A stretch of DNA of 64,000 nucleotides from Comamonas granuli NBRC 101663 (GCF_000739995.1 NZ_BBJX01000006.1:1-64000); one strand, 5' to 3'; counted from the stretch's first letter, positions 23,392-37,856 are shown. Notes: generated from the sequence alone by a model not told the origin. A program made the numbers and translations.

Positions 23392-23538
23392 ATGTGGAAA
23401 ATTGCAGTGGGTTTCGTGCTGTTCGCCGCGGTGGCCTTGTACATGATCAGCCAGGGCGGAGCCATCGACATGGGCGGCGAAAAGCACGGCGCCGAGGCCA
23501 CGCAGGCCCATGAGCCCGAGTCTGCGGCCAGCAAGTGA
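23392..23538 (+). CDS. 48-residue single-pass membrane protein
   Basis: MWKIAVGFVLFAAVALYMIS forms one membrane helix, followed by a short hydrophilic tail rich in Gly, Glu, Ala and His. The ribosome-binding site GAAGAAGGA lies eight bases before this ATG; an ATG two codons earlier is too close to it. I do not recognise the family. It follows the transporter terminator, so it probably has its own promoter, or is read through. Confidence 0.6.
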   Translation: MWKIAVGFVLFAAVALYMISQGGAIDMGGEKHGAEATQAHEPESAASK

Positions 23539-23650
23539 GGCCGGGCCGGGGCGGCGCCGCGGTGCGGGCATGCCCCACTAGCCCTGGCGTGTCAAAAGAG
23601 GTAGGGTGGCTGTGGCCGTCCATCGACACGTCACGGAATACCTCAGACAC

Positions 23651-24100
23651 ATGAAGTACAGCAAGACCGACGCAGGTCAGCAGGCATTCAAGCAGCGTTC
23701 TGCCAGCATCACGGCGCGCCAGCGCTCGATGTTCATCCTGTTCGATGGGCACAAGTCCGTCGAAGAGGTGCTGGCGACGACGGCCGGCATGGGTGCCACC
23801 ATGGCCGATGTGCAGGCGCTCGTCGATCAGGGCTACCTGGCGGCCTCCGGCGGGGGCGGCGCGTCCGCCGCGACCGATGCCGTGGCCCCCGCCAGCGGCC
23901 TGAGCGACCAGGAGCGCTTCCTGCGCGGCAGCGCCCTGGCCACGCAGATCACGGCCGGCCTGGGCCTGCGGGGCTTTCGCCTCAACCTCTCGGTAGAGCA
24001 CGCCGCCAGCCTGCAGGAGCTCATCGACCTGCTGCCCAAGATCGAGGAGGCCGCAGGCAAGGGCGCCTGCAAGGAGCTGGAGGCCGTGCTCCTGGGCTGA
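23651..24100 (+). CDS. Hypothetical protein, 149 residues
   Basis: I do not recognise this protein. The N-terminal 65 residues (from MKYSKTDAGQQAF) look like a small helical/winged domain with a repeated VEEVL...MGATMADVQALVDQGYL pattern, as in sensor-associated winged helices. A Gly/Ala-rich linker (about 68-88) then leads to a C-terminal helical part (SLQELIDLLPKIEEAAGK). No signal peptide or membrane segment is present. An in-frame ATG at 23606 is possible. It lies 139 bp upstream of the double-length uvrA on the same strand. Confidence 0.65.
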   Translation: MKYSKTDAGQQAFKQRSASITARQRSMFILFDGHKSVEEVLATTAGMGATMADVQALVDQGYLAASGGGGASAATDAVAPASGLSDQERFLRGSALATQITAGLGLRGFRLNLSVEHAASLQELIDLLPKIEEAAGKGACKELEAVLLG

Positions 24101-24200
24101 GCCCGCCCGGCCGCGGGCGGCTTGCCCTGCGGGTGCGGGTGCAGTGCCCTGGCCTGCAGGGGCTTTGGTGCGTGCCGGCGCGGGTCGGCGCCCAGCTTTC

Positions 24201-24223
24201 TAGAATGGGCAGGCCTGCCATTC
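24201..24223. promoter_or_regulatory. -10-like hexamer plus inverted repeat before uvrA
   Basis: TAGAAT (24201-24206) resembles a -10 box. The 12-bp perfect palindrome GGCAGGCCTGCC (24208-24219), flanked by GAAT and ATTC one base out of register, directly overlaps the expected start site. It does not match the LexA consensus. It could be an operator or a 5' hairpin; unproven. Confidence 0.35.
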
Positions 24224-24239
24224 TTCCGACTCCCGCACC

Positions 24240-30161
<5,922 letters not shown>

Positions 30162-30172
30162 GGGCCCCGGCC

Positions 30173-30505
30173 ATGGCGCCAGCGTACCGCACGGTGCTCA
30201 TCCACCCCGCGGCGCCGCCGCCGCCCGCGCCGGGTGCGCCCTGCAACGGCTGCGGCCTGTGCTGCCTGGCCGAGCCCTGCCCGCTGGGCATGCTGGTGTC
30301 GCGTCGGCGCAGCGGCCCCTGCGCAGCGCTGCGCTGGAGCGACGCCGACCAGCGCTACTGGTGTGGCATGGTGGCCGACCCCGCGGGCGTCACGCGCTGG
30401 CGCCACCCGTGGGTGGTGCGCGGCCTGCGGCGGCTGGCGCACCGCTGGATTGCCGCGGGCGCGGGCTGCGACGCCGCCCTGCAGGCCCAGGCGCCCCCGG
30501 GCTGA
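30173..30505 (+). CDS. YkgJ-type Cys-cluster protein
   Basis: This 110-residue protein has the N-terminal motif CNGCGLCCLAEPCPLG, the CxxCxxCC metal/Fe-S-binding pattern of the YkgJ (UPF0153) family, whose role is not defined. Two more Cys follow (GPCAAL, YWCGMV). It starts 11 bp after the uvrA stop and is probably co-transcribed with it. The rest is Arg/Trp-rich. Confidence 0.75.
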   Translation: MAPAYRTVLIHPAAPPPPAPGAPCNGCGLCCLAEPCPLGMLVSRRRSGPCAALRWSDADQRYWCGMVADPAGVTRWRHPWVVRGLRRLAHRWIAAGAGCDAALQAQAPPG

Positions 30506-30531
30506 ACGGGCCGCGCGCGGCCCCCGGACCT

Positions 30532-32136
30532 TCAGTCGCGGTAGGCCAGTGCCAGGTGCTGGCCCGGCGCGCCGCCTGCGGGCAGTTGGAATACGGCCAT
30601 GGCCTGCACCAGCTTGTGCGCCTGCTCCTGCAGGTGGTGCGCGGCAGCGGCCACTTCCTCGACGAGGGCGGCGTTCTGCTGCGTGGCCTGGTCCATGTGG
30701 CCCACGGCCGCGCCCACCTGCGCCACGCCCTGGAGCTGCTCCTGGCTGGCCGTCGTGATGCTGCCCACGACCGCGCTCACGCGCTCGATGCCCGCGACGA
30801 TGCCGGACATGGTCTGGCCCGCGTGCTCCACCTGCACCGTGCCCTGGTCCACGCGCGCCACGCTGTCGCTGATCAGCGCCTTGATCTCGCGTGCGGCCTC
30901 GGCGCTGCGCCCGGCCAGGGAGCGCACCTCGCTGGCCACGACGGCAAAGCCCCGGCCCTGCTCGCCCGCGCGCGCGGCCTCCACGGCGGCGTTGAGCGCC
31001 AGGATGTTGGTCTGGAAGGCGATGGAGTCGATCACCTGGATGATGTCGGCAATGCGGCGCGAGCTGGCGTTGATGCCCTGCATGGTCTGCACCACCTGGC
31101 CCACCACCTCGCCGCCCTGCGCGGCCACGCTGCTGGCGTCCTGCGCGAGCTGGTGCGCCTGGGCGGCGCCCTCGGCGTTCTGGCGCACCGTGCTGCTGAA
31201 CTGACCCATGGCGGCGGCCGTCTGCTCCAGCGTGCTGGCCTGCGACTCGGTGCGCTGGGCGAGCTCGGCATTGCCGCCGGCGATCTGCTGTGCGGCGCTG
31301 GAGACGGCCTCGGCCTCCTGGCGCACCGCGGTCACGATGCCGATCAGCCCCGCCTGCATGCGCGCCAGGGCCGCGAGCACGCTGGAGGTGTCGCCCGCGC
31401 GCAGGTCGATGGCCTGGGTCAGCTGCCCATCGGCCACGGCGGCCACGAGCTGGCGCAGCACCGCGGGCTCGGCGCCCAGCTCCTGGCGCAGGCTGCGTGC
31501 GATGAAGACGCCCGCGCCCAGGGCCAGCAGCGTGGCCAGCGCGCCCAGGCCCAGCAGCAGATTGCGCTGGGCGCGGTAGGCGGCGCGCGCCTGCTGCACC
31601 TGCGCCTGCGCGCGCGCGGCCGTGGCGTCCGTGTAGGCGTTGATGCGGGCCACCAGATCCTTGAGCAGGGGGCGGCATTCGCTGTTCATCGTCTGGATGG
31701 CCTCGTCGCGCTGGCCCTGGGCGGCCAGGGCGACGATGCGCAGGGCCACGGGTGCGTAGCGCTGCTCCACCTGGGCGATCTCCTCGATCATGCGGCGCAT
31801 CTCCGCGGTCACACCGGGGTCCTGCGCCAGCGCCACGAGCTGCGCCAGCGCGCGCGTGGCCTCGGCATGGGCGCTCTCGGCCGATGCCTTTTCCAGGGCC
31901 ACGTCCGCGGCCTGGGTGACCAGCGCCAGGTTGCGCACGGCCACGCCGCGCACCAGCACGGCGGCACCCACACGTGCCGCCGTCAGGGCACGTGCACTGA
32001 CGCCGTTGACATAGGTTTCATAGCGCTCGTCGGCCTGTGCGAGCAGGTAGATGGCCACCCCCGCAATGGCAAGCAGTACCAGCAGCAGGCTGGCAAACGC
32101 GGCCGTGAGCCGCGCACGGACAGTGAGGTTTTGCAT
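30532..32136 (-). CDS. Methyl-accepting chemotaxis protein without docking pentapeptide
   Basis: This 534-residue chemoreceptor has TM1 (about 9-31), a 4-helix-bundle sensor (about 35-190), TM2, HAMP, and a signalling domain with [23 protein letters not shown]. It ends LALAYRD, lacking the xWxxF tail of the chemoreceptor at 9.4-11.1 kb, so it probably depends on other receptors for efficient methylation. No good ribosome-binding site precedes the ATG; a TTG 15 codons upstream is an alternative. It is convergent with the YkgJ-like gene. Confidence 0.92.
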   Translation of the reverse strand: MQNLTVRARLTAAFASLLLVLLAIAGVAIYLLAQADERYETYVNGVSARALTAARVGAAVLVRGVAVRNLALVTQAADVALEKASAESAHAEATRALAQLVALAQDPGVTAEMRRMIEEIAQVEQRYAPVALRIVALAAQGQRDEAIQTMNSECRPLLKDLVARINAYTDATAARAQAQVQQARAAYRAQRNLLLGLGALATLLALGAGVFIARSLRQELGAEPAVLRQLVAAVADGQLTQAIDLRAGDTSSVLAALARMQAGLIGIVTAVRQEAEAVSSAAQQIAGGNAELAQRTESQASTLEQTAAAMGQFSSTVRQNAEGAAQAHQLAQDASSVAAQGGEVVGQVVQTMQGINASSRRIADIIQVIDSIAFQTNILALNAAVEAARAGEQGRGFAVVASEVRSLAGRSAEAAREIKALISDSVARVDQGTVQVEHAGQTMSGIVAGIERVSAVVGSITTASQEQLQGVAQVGAAVGHMDQATQQNAALVEEVAAAAHHLQEQAHKLVQAMAVFQLPAGGAPGQHLALAYRD

Positions 32137-32354
32137 GGGGTGGGGGAGGGGAGAGAGAGAAGGGGAGGAAGTACCCAACAAATGGTAACACTGCTACGGA
32201 AATGGGTTTATGCCGCGCAATAAATATGCATTCAATATGAATTTTAGAATCGCCGGCATTGGCGCCTAACACGGGTTGGGAAGGGGCGGCTTGCGGTGCA
32301 TCAACCCTATGCGCCCGCCGCCCCGTGGCGCTGTTGCGAAAGGACCACCTGATC

Positions 32355-34010
32355 ATGGACAGTGCCATCTTGAGCCTGCTGGGCGCCTTCCTGTTGTCCA
32401 TCCTGGGGCTGTTCGTCTTCATCTGGTCGCTGCGCAAGGGCCTGCTGGTGGAGAACCCCAAGGCTGCCTCCGTCATCTTTGCGCGCGGCGAGATCGGCCA
32501 TGCCGACGACCCGGCCCTGGGCCGGGCGCAGCACCAGCGCCTGGCGGCCGCGGTGGCCGAGCCCGGCGACACCGCCCACCCGCCCGACGCGCAGGAGATC
32601 GCCGCGCGCATCGCCGCCGACCGCTCCAGCGCCTTCCCGGTGTTCATGTTCATCGGCTTTGCCTGCATGTGGCTGCTGCTGGGCGGCATCGCGGGGCTCA
32701 CGGCCTCGCTCAAGCTGCACTGGCCCGACTGGCTGGTGAGCGAGGCCTGGATGACCTTCGGGCGCATCCGCACCGTGCACCTCACGGCCGTGCTCTACGG
32801 CTGGATCACCAATGCCGAGCTGGGCATCATCATCTGGCTCATGCCGCGCCTGCTGCGCACGCCGCTGCTGGGCCCGATGTGGATCATGATGGGCGGCGCC
32901 CTGGTCAACGTGGCCATCGCCAGCGGCATAGGCGCCATCGGCGCGGGCTGGACGGACGGGCTGGAGTACCTGGAGATGCCCTGGCAGATCGGCATCTTCT
33001 TCGCCGCCGGCATGGTCTGCATCATCGTCCCGGTCATGTACACCCTGGTCAACCGCAAGGTCGAGTCGCTGTACGTGACCACCTGGTACCACACGGCGGG
33101 GCTGCTGTGGATCACGCTGCTGTTCATCGTCGGCAAGATGCCGGGCGTGCACTTCGGCGTGCAGCAGGCGGCCATGAACTGGTGGTACGGCCACAACGTG
33201 CTGGGCCTGTGGTTCACGCCCGTGGCCGTGGGCGCGATCTACTACTTCCTGCCCAAGATCATCGCGCGGCCCATCCGCTCGTACAACCTGTCCATCCTGG
33301 GCTTCTGGACGCTGGCCTTCTTCTACGCCCAGGTCGGCGGCCACCACCTGGTGGGCGGGCCGGTGCCGGGCTGGCTCATCACCCTGTCCATCGTGCAGAG
33401 CATGATGATGATCGTGCCGGTGCTGGCCTTCTCCATCAACATGGGCCTGACCATGAAGGGCCGCGCCCGCCTGGGGCTGTACTCGCCCACGCTGCGCTTC
33501 ATGCTGTTCGGCGGGCTGATGTACCTGCTGTCCTCGCTGCAGGGTTCGTTCGAGGCGCTGCGCTCGGTGCAGCAGGTGGCGCACTTCACGCACTTCACCG
33601 TGGCGCACGCCCACCTGGGCGCCTACGGCTTCGTCACCATGGTGCTGTTCGGCGCCATCTACTTCATGATGCCGCGCATCCTGCACTGGGAATGGCCTTA
33701 CCCCCGGCTCATTGCCTGGCATTTCTGGCTGGCCGCCACCGGCATCCTGATCTATTTCGTGGGCCTGTCCTACGGCGGCTGGCTGCAGGGGCTGGCCATG
33801 CTCGATGCCTCGCGCCCCTTCATGGACTCAGTGGCCGTCACCCTCCCCTGGCTGCAGTGGCGCAGCGTGGGCGGTGCCCTCATGGTGGCCAGCCACCTGA
33901 TCTTCGTGGGCCATTTCCTGGCCATGGCGCTGCGCTTTGGCCCCACGCGCGCCGGCGCCGCGCTGTTCTCGTCCAAACCCCAGGCCCTGGAGCTCGCTCA
34001 TGGAGAATGA
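32355..34010 (+). CDS. ccoN: cbb3-type cytochrome c oxidase subunit I with N-terminal CcoS-like helix
   Basis: This 551-residue haem-copper oxidase catalytic subunit carries the low-spin haem and CuB/haem b3 His ligands in IRTVHLTAVLYG, WYGHNVLG, VGGHHLVGG and HFTHFTVAHAHLG. It is longer than the usual ~480 residues. The first ~80 residues form one extra membrane helix (4-24) followed by FIWSLRKGLLVENPKAASVIF, which resembles the maturation protein CcoS/FixS, before the conserved 12-helix core begins near residue 92. It heads ccoN-ccoO-cytochrome c-SCO-membrane protein, and its last codons overlap ccoO by 11 bp. It likely reduces O2 to water at the inner membrane. Confidence 0.9.
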   Translation: MDSAILSLLGAFLLSILGLFVFIWSLRKGLLVENPKAASVIFARGEIGHADDPALGRAQHQRLAAAVAEPGDTAHPPDAQEIAARIAADRSSAFPVFMFIGFACMWLLLGGIAGLTASLKLHWPDWLVSEAWMTFGRIRTVHLTAVLYGWITNAELGIIIWLMPRLLRTPLLGPMWIMMGGALVNVAIASGIGAIGAGWTDGLEYLEMPWQIGIFFAAGMVCIIVPVMYTLVNRKVESLYVTTWYHTAGLLWITLLFIVGKMPGVHFGVQQAAMNWWYGHNVLGLWFTPVAVGAIYYFLPKIIARPIRSYNLSILGFWTLAFFYAQVGGHHLVGGPVPGWLITLSIVQSMMMIVPVLAFSINMGLTMKGRARLGLYSPTLRFMLFGGLMYLLSSLQGSFEALRSVQQVAHFTHFTVAHAHLGAYGFVTMVLFGAIYFMMPRILHWEWPYPRLIAWHFWLAATGILIYFVGLSYGGWLQGLAMLDASRPFMDSVAVTLPWLQWRSVGGALMVASHLIFVGHFLAMALRFGPTRAGAALFSSKPQALELAHGE

Positions 34011-34638
34011 AGTCAAACTCACGGCCGGCGCGATGGTGACCTTCGCCATCGCCGCGTCGGCGCTGGTCATCCTGCCCTACATCCAGGTGCGCGACGTGGC
34101 CCCGCCCGCAGGGCTCAAGCCCTATACCAGCGCCGAGCTGCGCGGGCGCGCCAGCTACATCGCCAACGGCTGCATGTACTGCCACAGCCAGCAGCCGCGC
34201 TCCGAGAGCTTCGCCCCCGATGCCCAGCGCGGCTGGGGCCGCGCCTCGGTACCCGGCGACTACGTGTACGACAAGCCGCACCTGCTGGGCAGCATGCGCA
34301 CGGGGCCGGACCTGTTCAACATCGGCGTGCGCCAGCCCAGCAAGGACTGGCACCTGGGCCACCTGTACCAGCCGCGCGCCTACGTGCCCGGCTCCATCAT
34401 GCCCTCCTACCCCTACCTGTTCGACGTCAAGGACAAGGCCGACCCGGGCGAGGAAACGCTCAAGCTGCCGCCCGGGCACGCCCCCGCGGGCAAGGTGGTG
34501 GTGCCCAAGCCCGAGGCGCTGGACCTGGTGAAGTACCTGCAGGCGCTCAAGCGCGACTACCCCGTCCTGCCGCCCGAGCCGCGGGACGCGGCAGGCGCCC
34601 AGGCGCCGGCCGCAGCAGCCGCCGGCAAGGCCTCGTGA
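34000..34638 (+). CDS. ccoO: cbb3-type oxidase mono-haem cytochrome c subunit II
   Basis: This 212-residue protein has one N-terminal membrane anchor (about 9-28), a single haem c site Cys58-Met-Tyr-Cys61-His62, and a probable distal Met134 in GSIMPSYPYLF. The family segment YDKPHLLGSMRTGPDLFNIG is intact. It passes electrons to subunit I. The C-terminal tail is Ala/Pro-rich. Its start lies inside the 3' end of ccoN, so the two are translationally coupled. Confidence 0.93.
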   Translation: MENEVKLTAGAMVTFAIAASALVILPYIQVRDVAPPAGLKPYTSAELRGRASYIANGCMYCHSQQPRSESFAPDAQRGWGRASVPGDYVYDKPHLLGSMRTGPDLFNIGVRQPSKDWHLGHLYQPRAYVPGSIMPSYPYLFDVKDKADPGEETLKLPPGHAPAGKVVVPKPEALDLVKYLQALKRDYPVLPPEPRDAAGAQAPAAAAAGKAS

Positions 34639-34651
34639 AAGGACAGGCACC

Positions 34652-35251
34652 ATGAGCCCAGAACAACAGCCCACCCGCGCCCAGCAGCGCGAGAACGAAG
34701 AACCCGAAGAGGCCATCCGCCCCATGCCGCTGGCCGCCCTGCTCGTGGCGCTGGGCATGGTGCTGTGGGCGGTGGTCTACATCCTCTACACCGAGCCGCT
34801 GGACCTCTCCGAATGGGGCGACCAGCGCACGCGCGCCGAGCTCTCCGGCCCGGCCGCGGCCGGCGCGGGCGCCGCGGCGGCCGTGGACGGCAAGGCCTTG
34901 TTCGCCGCGCAGTGCGCCGCCTGCCACCAGGCCAGCGGCCAGGGCCTGCCGGGCGTGTTCCCGCCGCTCGACGGCTCGGAATGGGTGCAGGGCGAGCCCC
35001 GGGTGCTGGCCAACATCCTGCTGCACGGCGTGACCGGCGAGCTCACCGTCAAGGGCCAGACCTACCAGGGCGCCATGCCCAGCTTCCAGCAACTGGGCGA
35101 CGCCGAGCTGGCGGCGCTGGCGAGCTACGTCCGCAGCAGCTGGAGCAACCAGGCCGGTCCGGTGGAGCCCGGGCTGTTCGCCCAGGAGCGCCAGGCCAGC
35201 ACGCGCACCACCCCCTTCGAGGGCGGGGCGGCGCTGCAGGCGTTGAAATGA
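34652..35251 (+). CDS. Membrane-anchored mono-haem cytochrome c (ccoP position)
   Basis: This 199-residue protein has one membrane helix (about 27-47), an Ala-rich linker and a class I cytochrome c domain with Cys88-x-x-Cys91-His92 and distal Met142 (GAMPSF). It occupies the place of CcoP, but CcoP usually has two membrane helices and two haems (~300 residues). It may therefore be the electron-entry subunit of a reduced cbb3 oxidase. It starts 13 bp after ccoO with an AAAGGA site. Confidence 0.88.
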   Translation: MSPEQQPTRAQQRENEEPEEAIRPMPLAALLVALGMVLWAVVYILYTEPLDLSEWGDQRTRAELSGPAAAGAGAAAAVDGKALFAAQCAACHQASGQGLPGVFPPLDGSEWVQGEPRVLANILLHGVTGELTVKGQTYQGAMPSFQQLGDAELAALASYVRSSWSNQAGPVEPGLFAQERQASTRTTPFEGGAALQALK

Positions 35252-35440
35252 AACACCCCCCTGAGCGGCTGCGCCGCTTCCCCCCGCTCTCGCAGCGCTG
35301 CGCGCTGCGGGCAGGGGGACGCTCCCGGCGCGGCGGGGCGGCCCTTGCGCGGGAGCCCTGGCCTGGAGCGCGCCCGTTGCATGCGCCGGGAGTGTGGGCA
35401 GTCAGCGCGCCCTTTGCCCTGGGCTGCGGGGTATGTCCGT
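35252..35440. repeat. GC-rich intergenic element with nested inverted repeats
   Basis: The 216-bp gap between the cytochrome c and SCO genes contains AGCGGCTGCGCCGCT (hairpin) and a larger CCCCCGC...GCAGGGGG dyad. I recall similar blocks beginning CCCCCCTGAGCGGC as interspersed repeats in Comamonadaceae genomes, but only one copy is present here, so repeat status is not shown by this sequence. Confidence 0.45.
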
Positions 35441-35467
35441 TGTTTCTTCCGTCGAGGCATTGAGCGC

Positions 35468-36103
35468 ATGCTGCGCACCGCCCTGCTCAGCGTGCTGCTG
35501 CTGCTCGGCGGCTATGCCGCGGCGCGCTGGCTGACGCACGACTTCCAGGTCTGGACCGACGAGGGCGCGCGCCGCCTGGAGGTGGCGCTGCGCCCCGTGG
35601 ACGCGCCGCGCGTGGCGGTGGAGGGGCCGGGCGTGGCCGCGCCCGACCTGCCGGCGCTGCTGGGGCAGGGCGGCGGCGTGACCGTGGTCGATTTCATCTA
35701 CACGCGCTGCCAGAGCGTGTGCCTGTCGCTGGGCAGCAGCTTCCAGCAACTGCAGGCGGCGCTGCAGGCCGACCATGCGGCGGGCCGCAGCGCGAACGTG
35801 CGCCTGCTGTCGATCAGCTTCGACGGCGCGCACGACGGCCCGGCCCAGCTCCAGGCCTACGCCCGCGGCCAGCACGCCGACCCGGCGCTGTGGCGCTTCG
35901 TGCGCGTGCCCGCTGCCGCGCAGGAGCAGGCCCTGCTGCGCCGCCTGGGCGTGGTGGTGGTGCCCGATGGCCGCGGCGACTACGAGCACAACGCCGCGCT
36001 GCTGGTGTTCGACGCGCGCGGCCGCATGCGGCGCGTGTTCGACCTGGCCGAGCAGCAACTGGCGCTGGACTATGCGCGTCACCTGGCCGGGGGGACGCCA
36101 TGA
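35468..36103 (+). CDS. SCO1/SenC-family copper chaperone
   Basis: This 211-residue thioredoxin-fold protein is anchored by an N-terminal helix (about 3-19). The copper site is complete: Cys81 and Cys85 in RCQSVC and His174 in DYEHNA. SCO proteins deliver copper to, or reduce, oxidase metal sites; here it follows the oxidase subunits, consistent with CuB assembly in the cbb3 enzyme. The start is chosen at the signal-anchor Met after a 216-bp intergenic element. The stop overlaps the next gene (ATGA at 36100). Confidence 0.87.
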   Translation: MLRTALLSVLLLLGGYAAARWLTHDFQVWTDEGARRLEVALRPVDAPRVAVEGPGVAAPDLPALLGQGGGVTVVDFIYTRCQSVCLSLGSSFQQLQAALQADHAAGRSANVRLLSISFDGAHDGPAQLQAYARGQHADPALWRFVRVPAAAQEQALLRRLGVVVVPDGRGDYEHNAALLVFDARGRMRRVFDLAEQQLALDYARHLAGGTP

Positions 36104-36720
36104 GCGCGCGCGTGGCGGCGCTGTGCACGCCCGCACGCCAGGGCGCGGCCGCCCTGGCCCTGGGCGTGCTGCTGGCCTGGCCCGCGGTGCGCGCCTGGCT
36201 GGAGGCCACCATGTGGCGCCACATGCTGCTGCAGTTCCCGCTGTGGATGCTGGCCGGCGCCTGCCTGGCGGGGGCGCTGCCGCCGGCCCTGCGTGCGCGT
36301 GCGGCGCGCTGGAATGCGCATGGCATCGCCGGCCTGGTGGGTGTGGGCGTGGTGCTGGCCGTGCTCATGGTGCCGCGTGTGCTCGACCTGGCGCTGCGCG
36401 ACCCCGTGGTCGAGTGCGCCAAATGCGCCGCCCTGCTGTTGGCGGGCGCGGCGCTGCGCGGCTCCTGGGGCGCGGCGGGGCTGGTGGTGCAGGGCTTTTT
36501 CCTCGGCAATGTGCTGCCCATGACGGCCGTGGTGGGCCAGCTCTACAGCGACACGCCGCTGCGCCTGTGCAACGCCTACCTGCAGGACGACCAGGCGCGC
36601 CTGGGCGCCTGGCTGGTGGGCGTGGCCGCGCTGCTCGCCCTGGCCTGGCTGGCACGCGTCGCCTGGTGGCTGGTGCGGCGCGAGGCCACGGGCCAGGCGC
36701 TGGCGCCCAAGGGGCCTTGA
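36100..36720 (+). CDS. Polytopic membrane protein of oxidase operon
   Basis: This 206-residue protein has about five membrane helices (about 18-32, 44-62, 75-95, 105-135, 170-192). The segment MTAVVGQLYSDTPLRLCNAYLQDDQ (given here as MTAVVGQLYS then LRLCNAYL) sits in the loop before the last helix. I do not recognise a named family with confidence; it may be a distant CtaG-like assembly factor. Translational overlap with the SCO gene (ATGA) supports a role with the oxidase. A dispersed repeat begins two bases after its stop. Confidence 0.7.
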   Translation: MSARVAALCTPARQGAAALALGVLLAWPAVRAWLEATMWRHMLLQFPLWMLAGACLAGALPPALRARAARWNAHGIAGLVGVGVVLAVLMVPRVLDLALRDPVVECAKCAALLLAGAALRGSWGAAGLVVQGFFLGNVLPMTAVVGQLYSDTPLRLCNAYLQDDQARLGAWLVGVAALLALAWLARVAWWLVRREATGQALAPKGP

Positions 36721-36722
36721 AT

Positions 36723-36785
36723 GCTATTTTTTACATAGCTGTCAGCGCTTGATCCACGGGCACTGCGGCCCATTTTTCTTCAAAA
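36723..36785 (+). repeat. Dispersed palindromic repeat, copy 10 (forms ctlX gene end)
   Basis: GCTATTTTTTACATAGCTGT, then CAGCGCTTGATC and CTGCGGCCCATTTTTCTT, follow the family layout. On the minus strand it encodes the last 17 residues (KWAAVPVDQALTAM ending) and the stop codon of the hydrolase gene. Confidence 0.8.
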
Positions 36786-37738
36786 TCGGGCGCCGGGGGT
36801 GCGGAGCGCGGCGCCAGGTGGATGCCCGCGAGCATGCAGCGCACCGAGCCGCCCGCCAGCTCGATGGTGGGCACGCGCAGCGGCAGCAGCGTGGCGCTGC
36901 GCTCGATGGCGGCCTTTTGCGCCGCGCCCAGGCTGCGGCAGGCGGTTTCGGACAGCGCCAGCAGCCGCTGCCCGCCGCGCCCCGTCAGTTCCAGCGCATT
37001 GCCGGCAAAGGCGGCGATCTGCAGCGCATCGAGCTCGATCAGCGTGCGCCCGCTCTCGCGCAGGCGCGCGCGCACGGCGGCGCGGCGCTGCGCGTCGCGG
37101 ATCAGCCCGAAGCCCCCGAGCGCGAAGTCCGTGCCCACGCACAGCATCACATTGGTGTGGTAGCAGGGCCGGCCCTGCGCGTCGGCGGTGGCAAAGGCCA
37201 TGGGCTCGAAGTGAAAGCGCGTGCAAAAGCGCTCCAGCGCCCGCGGGTCGGCGCGCTGCGACTGCGCGGCGTAGGCCACGCGGCCGATGTGGTCGAGCAC
37301 CATGGCGCCCGTGCCCTCAAGGAACACGCCGTCGTGCTCCAGGCCGGAGTAGTCGATCACGTCCTGCACGCGGTAGTGCGCCTTGAGCATCTCGATGATG
37401 TCGCTGCGCCGCTCGCGCCGCCGGCTCGGGGCATACATGGGGTAGAGCGCCACATGGCCGCCCGCGTGCGTGGAGAACCAGTTGTTCGGGAACACCGCGT
37501 CGGGCGCGCCGGGGTCGTGGCTGTCGAACAGGTGCACGCGCACGCCCGCGGCCTCCAGGCGCGCGGCGGCCGCACTCACCTCGGCATGGGCCTGCGCGGC
37601 CAGGGCCGGGGCCGGGGCCGGGCGCGCGCCGGCGGGCTGCTGGAAGGCGTTGTCCGCCGCCGTCTCGGGGTTGGGGTGGAAGTGCTGCGGCCGCACCATG
37701 ACGACGGCGGCCGGGGCCTGGGGGGTGGAAAAGGACAT
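36731..37738 (-). CDS. ctlX: CtlX-like citrulline/arginine-deiminase-fold hydrolase
   Basis: This 335-residue protein of the amidinotransferase superfamily has PQHFHPNPETAADNAFQ, DAVFPNNWFSTH, LEGTGAMVLD, CYHTNVMLCVG (catalytic His) and the nucleophile in GGSVRCMLAGIHL (Cys). CtlX in Francisella hydrolyses citrulline to ornithine; this pattern matches that group better than DDAH or ArcA. AGGAG seven bases upstream of 37738 fixes the start. It is divergent from an Lrp/AsnC gene, a common arrangement for amino-acid-inducible control. The C-terminal 17 residues derive from a dispersed repeat and are not part of the conserved fold. Confidence 0.82.
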   Translation of the reverse strand: MSFSTPQAPAAVVMVRPQHFHPNPETAADNAFQQPAGARPAPAPALAAQAHAEVSAAAARLEAAGVRVHLFDSHDPGAPDAVFPNNWFSTHAGGHVALYPMYAPSRRRERRSDIIEMLKAHYRVQDVIDYSGLEHDGVFLEGTGAMVLDHIGRVAYAAQSQRADPRALERFCTRFHFEPMAFATADAQGRPCYHTNVMLCVGTDFALGGFGLIRDAQRRAAVRARLRESGRTLIELDALQIAAFAGNALELTGRGGQRLLALSETACRSLGAAQKAAIERSATLLPLRVPTIELAGGSVRCMLAGIHLAPRSAPPAPDFEEKWAAVPVDQALTAM

Positions 37739-37801
37739 GGGCAGCTCCTGCATGAACAAGGTGCCGGCAGTGTGCGCACAGGCGTCGCCAACAAAAAGCC
37801 A

Positions 37802-37838
37802 GCAAATCTGTCAAAACGATGCAAAATCTGGCAAAACG
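37802..37838. promoter_or_regulatory. Tandem direct repeats between ctlX and lrp, probable Lrp operator
   Basis: GCAAATCTGTCAAAACG (37802-37818) and GCAAAATCTGGCAAAACG (37821-37838) are spaced by about two helical turns in an A-rich island. TGTCAA at 37809-37814 is a consensus -35 (TTGACA) for the ctlX strand. The arrangement fits cooperative Lrp-type binding. Confidence 0.6.
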
Positions 37839-37856
37839 CCAGCGATAAGAATCACC

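Noticed and set aside
32355-34010. Subunit I as nitric oxide reductase NorB
   Set aside because: The gene order with a ccoO-type subunit, and the cbb3-like His pattern with WYGHNVLG and VGGHHLVGG, fit a cbb3 oxidase.
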